A stretch of DNA of 64,000 nucleotides from Petrimonas sulfuriphila (GTDB lineage: Bacteria; Bacteroidota; Bacteroidia; Bacteroidales; Dysgonomonadaceae): positions 3,769,269-3,833,268 of the forward strand of contig CP073276.1 in the NCBI GenBank assembly GCA_038561985.1, read 5' to 3'. Position 1 is the first letter of the stretch. Each line of letters opens with the position of its first letter. The notes below the pieces were generated by a model. It was not told where the DNA came from, made no database searches, and saw only the letters and a program-made list of their open reading frames with translations. The translations under genes were made by a program, and so were the position numbers. Shown piece by piece: positions 59,561-64,000 of the stretch.

Positions 59561-61423
59561 ATGACGACAAAAACAGAAACAAAACAGTTTCAATATGAAA
59601 TACAAAGCTATCAGGAGGACTGTGTTACAAACATTACCAGTCTTTTTGAAAGCCTTCGCCAAAAAGTGAATTTTGGTGAGGTGCTGACAGCACACCACAA
59701 AAAGAATAAATATAACTTTCCGGTTCAAGACACTAAAAATATTGACATTATGATGGAAACGGGAACGGGGAAAACGTTCACGTTTATCAAAACGATTTTT
59801 GAACTGAGTAAGAATTTTGGCTACAAAAAATTTATCATTCTTATCCCTACTGTTCCTATTCGCGAGGGAACAAAAACAAACCTAGAGGATACCAAAGATT
59901 ATTTTAAAAGCTTATACGCCAACGAAAAAGAAAAGGAAATTGAAACCTTTGTTTACGAAGGTGGAAATATTTCAGCCGTTAGACAATTTATTGGCACTTC
60001 GCATTTATCGGTTTTGGTAATGACACCAAGTTCATTCAGCCACAAAGACAATATCTTAAACCGACCATTAGAAAAAGACATTAACACGCCTGAATTATTT
60101 GTAAACAATCAAGAACCGCCAAAGTCATATTTGGAATGTTTGAAACGACTAAATCCAATCGTGATAATGGACGAACCTCACCGCTTTGAGGGAAACGCTT
60201 TTAAAACATATTTTGAAGGTTTTGAAAATTACTTTTTGCGTTTTGGTGCTACATTCCCAAAAAAGAAAGATAGTTTGCCTTTATCCAATGTAGCGTATGT
60301 GTTAGACAGCATTTCTTCGTTCCGACAAAGTTTGGTAAAGAAAATTGTGGTTTATACGCAAGACGTAGTTGAGAACACAGACACACTCATTGGCATTGAA
60401 AAAGTTGGAACAGTTAATAAAGCCTTTGTAAGCACTTTAACCAATGGAATTATTGCAAGACGGGAATTAGGCGTTGGGGCAGTTTTCAACGGTAAAAGCA
60501 TAAAGAAAATAAACAAAGACACCATTGTTTTAGCGGACGACACCATTGAAAAAGTTGATTATTCTTTGTCGGACGAATCATTGCGGGCAATGATTAAAGA
60601 AACAATCAAAATTCATTTTGAGAAAGAAAAAGGTTTGTTTGAGCAAGGCGTAAAAGCACTCACTTTGTTTTTTATGGAAGCCGACACCAGTTTATTTCGT
60701 GGCGACAATCCAAAAATCAAAACCTTTTTTGAAGAAGAATACAAAAAGCAATACACCGAAATTGTAAGCAAACTTGACCAATCAAGCGACTATTATAAAT
60801 TCTTGCAAAACGATTTTGACAGCGAAAATACTTTACAAGTTCACAAAGGATATTTTTCAGGCGACAAAGGAAACGCAGACGAAAAAGTAAAAGCAGGAGT
60901 TGACGAAATTCTGAAAGACAAAAAGAAATTGCTTTCGTTTGAAAGTCCTACCCGTTTCATTTTCTCCATTTGGGCATTGCAGGAAGGTTGGGACAATCCG
61001 AACGTGTTCACCATTTGCAAACTTTCCAATCAGGGAAGCGAAATATCAAAATTGCAACAGATTGGAAGAGGTTTACGCATTTGCGTAAATCAAAACTTAC
61101 AGCGGAACACACTTAAAAATCTGAATGACGACCAAGAAACATTTTGGAAAATCAACAACCTTGATGTAGTTGTATCAAGCAAAGAACACGGCTTTGTTGA
61201 GGCAATTCAAAATGAAATTTTAAGCAACTCATTCTTGATTTCTGAAACATTCACAGAACAAGAACTCATTAAAACACTCAAAGAAAAATCAGGTTTTGAC
61301 GATGATACAATTGTTACTTTGGTTGATGATGTGCTGAAGGACAAGAAAATGATTGTTCGCAAGGCAATTGTTGACGGACAAAAGATTTACGAAAAATCGC
61401 CTGAATTTTCAGCTTGTAATTAG
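59561..61423 (+). pseudogene. res: Type III restriction enzyme Res subunit, truncated by IS21 insertion
   Basis: 620 codons. Superfamily 2 helicase motifs: Walker A METGTGKTFTF (K71), IPTVPIREG, DEPH box MDEPHRFEG (D204), and late motif LQQIGRGLRICVNQ. This is the translocase part of a type III (or related) Res subunit, which usually has about 850-1000 residues with a PD-(D/E)xK nuclease at the C-terminus. The nuclease part is absent: the IS21-type left end (TGTAATTAG, from 61415) replaces it and supplies the last codons (CN, stop). No mod gene precedes it. It is probably inactive as a restriction enzyme. Confidence 0.82.
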
Positions 61424-61490
61424 CAAATTTACAATGTACAAAAAATGGCAATGTTGAGTGTACAACTTTTGGCAATATCCAATGTACAGG
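61415..61490. repeat. IS21-type left end with TGTACA repeats
   Basis: Terminal TGTAAT followed by AATGTACA, GTGTACA and AATGTACA, interleaved with ATGGCAATG and TTGGCAATA. Confidence 0.8.
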
Positions 61491-61538
61491 TTTAACATTA
61501 CATTAACTATCTCTTTTTTATTGTATTCAACTGTTTTT

Positions 61539-62291
61539 TTATTCTTTCTCAAGGAAAGTTTTCCGGTTGTCCATACGGTAACCGTTTCCCTCGAACCTGA
61601 TCACCTCGCAACGATATAGCAGTCGATCCAGGATGGCTGTGGCTAACACTTCATCATCCAGTGTCTCCGCCCACTGGCTGGGTGACTTGTTAGTGGTGAT
61701 GATGATCGAGCACTGCTCATGCAGGTGATTGATCAGATTGAACAGAGCCACCGCTTCACTCTTTTGCACCGGGAACATCATGATGTCATCTATGGCAATC
61801 AGGTGTGCCTTGGTGTATCGCTTGTAGGTGCTCATTGCCGATGAGATGATTTCTTTCCTGTTGAGCACGCCTATCAGGTCAGCCATGGTGGTAAAATAGG
61901 CCCTATAACCTTTCTTGATGGCATCATTGACCAGTCCCCCGGCCAGGTATGTTTTGCCCGTACCGCTTGGACCCATCAGCACCAGGTTGTATAGCTGATC
62001 GACCCAGAGCAGCTCCCTGAGCTGTGTCATCTGCCTTATGCCGATGCTGCTCGAGGCCTTGTAATCGTACTCGTCAAGCTCGTGTGCACGTGGCAGACGG
62101 GCCAGTTTAGTCCTGCGCCGGTAATCATTCAGCTGTCGCTGCTCCAGCTCTTTTACAAGCATGTTCTCCAGGAAGTCCGCGTATCCCGGTGTATCTATGC
62201 TCGCCTGGTGAAGCATCGGCTGCAAGTTTTTGCTCAGGTATCCCAAACGAAGTATGCCGGCATATTGCTTCATGTTTTCTATCTGCTTCAT
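61539..62291 (-). CDS. istB: IS21-family helper ATPase IstB
   Basis: 250 residues. Walker A MGPSGTGKTYLAGGLVNDAI (about 107-126), Walker B HLIAIDDIMMFPVQ, and sensor region CSIIITTNKSPSQWAETLDD. The N-terminal IstB helical region precedes it. Family knowledge: IstB is an AAA+ ATPase that selects the target DNA and activates the IstA transposase. The gene is intact. Its start overlaps the istA stop by 4 bp (62288-62291), the standard coupling in IS21. Confidence 0.92.
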   Translation of the reverse strand: MKQIENMKQYAGILRLGYLSKNLQPMLHQASIDTPGYADFLENMLVKELEQRQLNDYRRRTKLARLPRAHELDEYDYKASSSIGIRQMTQLRELLWVDQLYNLVLMGPSGTGKTYLAGGLVNDAIKKGYRAYFTTMADLIGVLNRKEIISSAMSTYKRYTKAHLIAIDDIMMFPVQKSEAVALFNLINHLHEQCSIIITTNKSPSQWAETLDDEVLATAILDRLLYRCEVIRFEGNGYRMDNRKTFLEKE

Positions 62292-63870
62292 AGCTCCATG
62301 ATTTGATCGTACCGGTTTATCTTGCTTCTCTCGGGGATGTATGCATCCGTGTCATACTGACTTGTTTGAACACCGTCATGCAACACGCTTACAACAGGCA
62401 AGGGCTTCTTCTCCCGGCGTTTTAACTCCCGGTAATGTGATGCGGCTTCTTTCAGGTAAAGGGCGTTGTGGAGCCCATTGTCGAGGCAGTAATCAAGTGC
62501 GCTGCCAACGATCTCCTCACCATATTCGCCCATCACCTCCCTTATCATTTTCAGATTGTCTCTCAGATAACGGGGCTTATACTTGTGTATCTCCTCTATG
62601 AACAGGTACAAAGTGTTGTTGCCCTTCCAGATCGATAGGACTTCCTGCTTGAAGACCTCGAGCCTGGAGTTCCGATCCCGTCGATAAGTTGTGCTGCCGA
62701 TTACCTTGCCTTTTTCAAGACTGACGGGGTGCTCGGCCAGAAGGATGCCTTGCCGGTTGGAAAGCGAAAGGGTGCCATCCTTGACCTTGAGTAATACCTC
62801 CGGTCCCTTCCCGTTATAGGTGCCATATGGGACCCTGTAGAAGTTCCCCTTGTAACTGATTGTGTTATCTTTTCTCACCGTGTAGGTGGGAATCTCATCC
62901 CGGGGGATTGCCGGTGAGGGGCGAAAAAAAGGAGAGATGCTCCTTTTCAATCAACCACACGTCATGGGGCAGGCGCTTCGTCGTGGCATGTTTGGTGCCG
63001 TTCGCCTTGCGCTCCAACCAGCTCAGGGCTTCCTCGTTGAGGCGATCTATATCGTGAAAGGTACGCGCGCGAAGAAAGTTGTTTTTCACGTATCCTACCA
63101 CGTTCTCGACCCGGCCTTTGCTCTGGGGATCGGCCTTGCGGCAGAACTCAACGCTGATACCGCGTTCATCCCTGTAGCGACGAAAATCATCAGCCAGGAG
63201 ATAATCGCCAAGGTTCTCACTTTTCAGAAACACCGAGTCCTGATCATAGAGAAGCTTCCCGGGGATACCCTCTATATACTTGAAGGCCTGCTCGTGAGCC
63301 TGGACGGCTGTTTTCCCGGTGAAGGGAGTTGTTTGGAAAAACACATATTTGTAGCGACTGCGTGACAGGACAAGGGCAAAAAAAATAAACCCTGCGCCTA
63401 CTGCCGTCCAAACGTCGCATCTGTGCTGTACCGAAGTCAACCTGCGCCTGGCTGCCATATGCAAACTCTTCCAGGGCTTCCGTCTGGCGGATCTTCTCCG
63501 GTACAGGGATCTTCTCCTGACGCCGCACGTGCTGGACAAAGTTGTATACAGTCTTGCTGTTCACCTTCGGCAAGTCGGCGTATTTCTCCTTCAGCCGGTC
63601 TTCTATCACTGCCGCCGGCAAACCATTGTCTATACTCAATAAGGAAAGAACGTCCGGGTAATATGGCGACAGAACAAGTTCGTATACACGTTGTTTCATT
63701 GAAAACTCATGAAACTCTTCTTCACTCATCTTCTTGTACCTGGAAACAGTTCTGCGATCAACACCCAACTTTTTTGCAATTTTACTGTCCGAATTGCCCG
63801 GATTACTGGAAAGTTCTTTAACTTCGTACCACATACGTACCTTTCTAAGGTCATGTATCTGAGTCTTCAT
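62288..63870 (-). pseudogene. istA: IS21-family transposase IstA with two frameshifts
   Basis: Three frames together give one IstA. 63870 to about 63386: N-terminal HTH (SKIAKKLGVDRRTVSRYKKM) and the start of the integrase core (SQAQVDFGTAQMRRLDGSRR). About 63386 to 62927: the rest of the core (RYKYVFFQTTPFTGKT, KADPQSKGRVENVVGY with the catalytic E). About 62927 to 62288: C-terminal domain. The first break is in a run of eight T's (sense strand) at 63379-63386, the second in seven T's at 62924-62930. Removing one T from each run restores one frame of about 527 codons. The catalytic residues are otherwise present. Confidence 0.85.
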
Positions 63871-63909
63871 AGTGTTTGTATTTTTTGTGAATTACAAATA
63901 TATGAAGAC

Positions 63910-64000
63910 TCTTCTTTAACCCTTTTTATGTACATTGCATATTGCCAATTTCTGTACATTCAATCTTGCCGAAAATTGTACATGCGAAGTTACTGATTAC
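63910..64000. repeat. IS21-type right end (last base outside window)
   Basis: ATGTACATT, CTGTACATT and TTGTACATG with TTGCCAAT/TTGCCGAA between them mirror the left end. The final ...CTGATTAC pairs with GTAATTAG of the left end. Confidence 0.8.

Larger units (their letters stand above)
61415..64000 (-). mobile_element. IS21-family insertion sequence, right end just outside window
   Basis: The left end TGTAATTAGCAA... (61415) matches, as an inverted repeat, the window's last bases (reverse complement GTAATCAGTAAC...). The final base of the right end should be at 64001. Both ends carry a run of TGTACA and TTGGCAAT-type repeats (three TGTACA sites on each side), the multiple transposase-binding sites typical of IS21. 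It encodes istB and a frameshifted istA on the minus strand. Length about 2.59 kb. The target duplication cannot be seen because the right flank is missing. Confidence 0.88.

Overview
The window is a stretch of a Bacteroidales-type chromosome (phylum Bacteroidota). This rests on the -7 boxes of the TAnnTTTG type, a DUF4492-cydA-cydB cytochrome bd cluster, fimbrillin-like lipoproteins, DUF5686, DUF3256 and DUF5009 genes, a three-gene pnt operon and a PorT-like barrel. The gene content fits the Dysgonomonadaceae/Porphyromonadaceae side, but I cannot fix the genus from sequence alone.

Layout. 1-7.6 kb is an accessory, decaying region: the tail of a LytTR response regulator, an IS481-type transposase fragment, a DUF4143 ATPase, a secreted beta-lactamase-fold hydrolase, and a duplicated segment in which each copy has lost a different gene. 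After these come a degraded three-gene toxin-antitoxin-like module and a secreted protein of unknown function. 7.6-18.8 kb is core: rsgA, tRNA-Val, rsmG, a DUF3298-type lipoprotein, cydAB with DUF4492, a DUF3467 protein, the proton-translocating transhydrogenase operon and class II aldolase. 18.8-25.6 kb holds fimbrillin-like and LamG lipoproteins with a duplicated fragment, an NlpC/P60-like hydrolase cluster and a membrane-anchored AraC regulator. 25.6-30.4 kb is a carbohydrate cluster (TIM-barrel isomerase, DUF1080 hydrolase, Gfo/Idh/MocA oxidoreductase, DUF5009). 30.4-38 kb is housekeeping (TPR protein, glnS, tsaD, DUF5686, ettA). 38-44.4 kb is a TetR-controlled RND efflux operon with three operator-like palindromes. 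44.6-57.1 kb holds LysR-yeiH, gapA, ferredoxin, a PorT-like barrel, a glycosyltransferase and acyltransferase, mtaB, an acyl-CoA ligase, a GH29 fucosidase and a DUF3256 protein.

After tRNA-Arg (57.15 kb) the sequence turns visibly AT-rich. It contains what looks like an integron-type gene cassette: a ClpP/SppA-fold (SDH-type) protease and a 71-residue partner, bounded by attC-like palindromes. A type III restriction Res gene follows, cut short by an IS21-family element that runs to the window end and whose istA carries two frameshifts.

The two most notable observations are (a) pntB with its NADP-binding domain III duplicated in tandem (455-bp repeats, about 97% identical, 549 bp apart, in frame), and (b) the cassette at 57694-59171, in which the R'' box of the downstream attC-like site is a perfect 9-bp complement of the cassette's own left boundary, as expected of a real integron cassette, although no integrase is visible.
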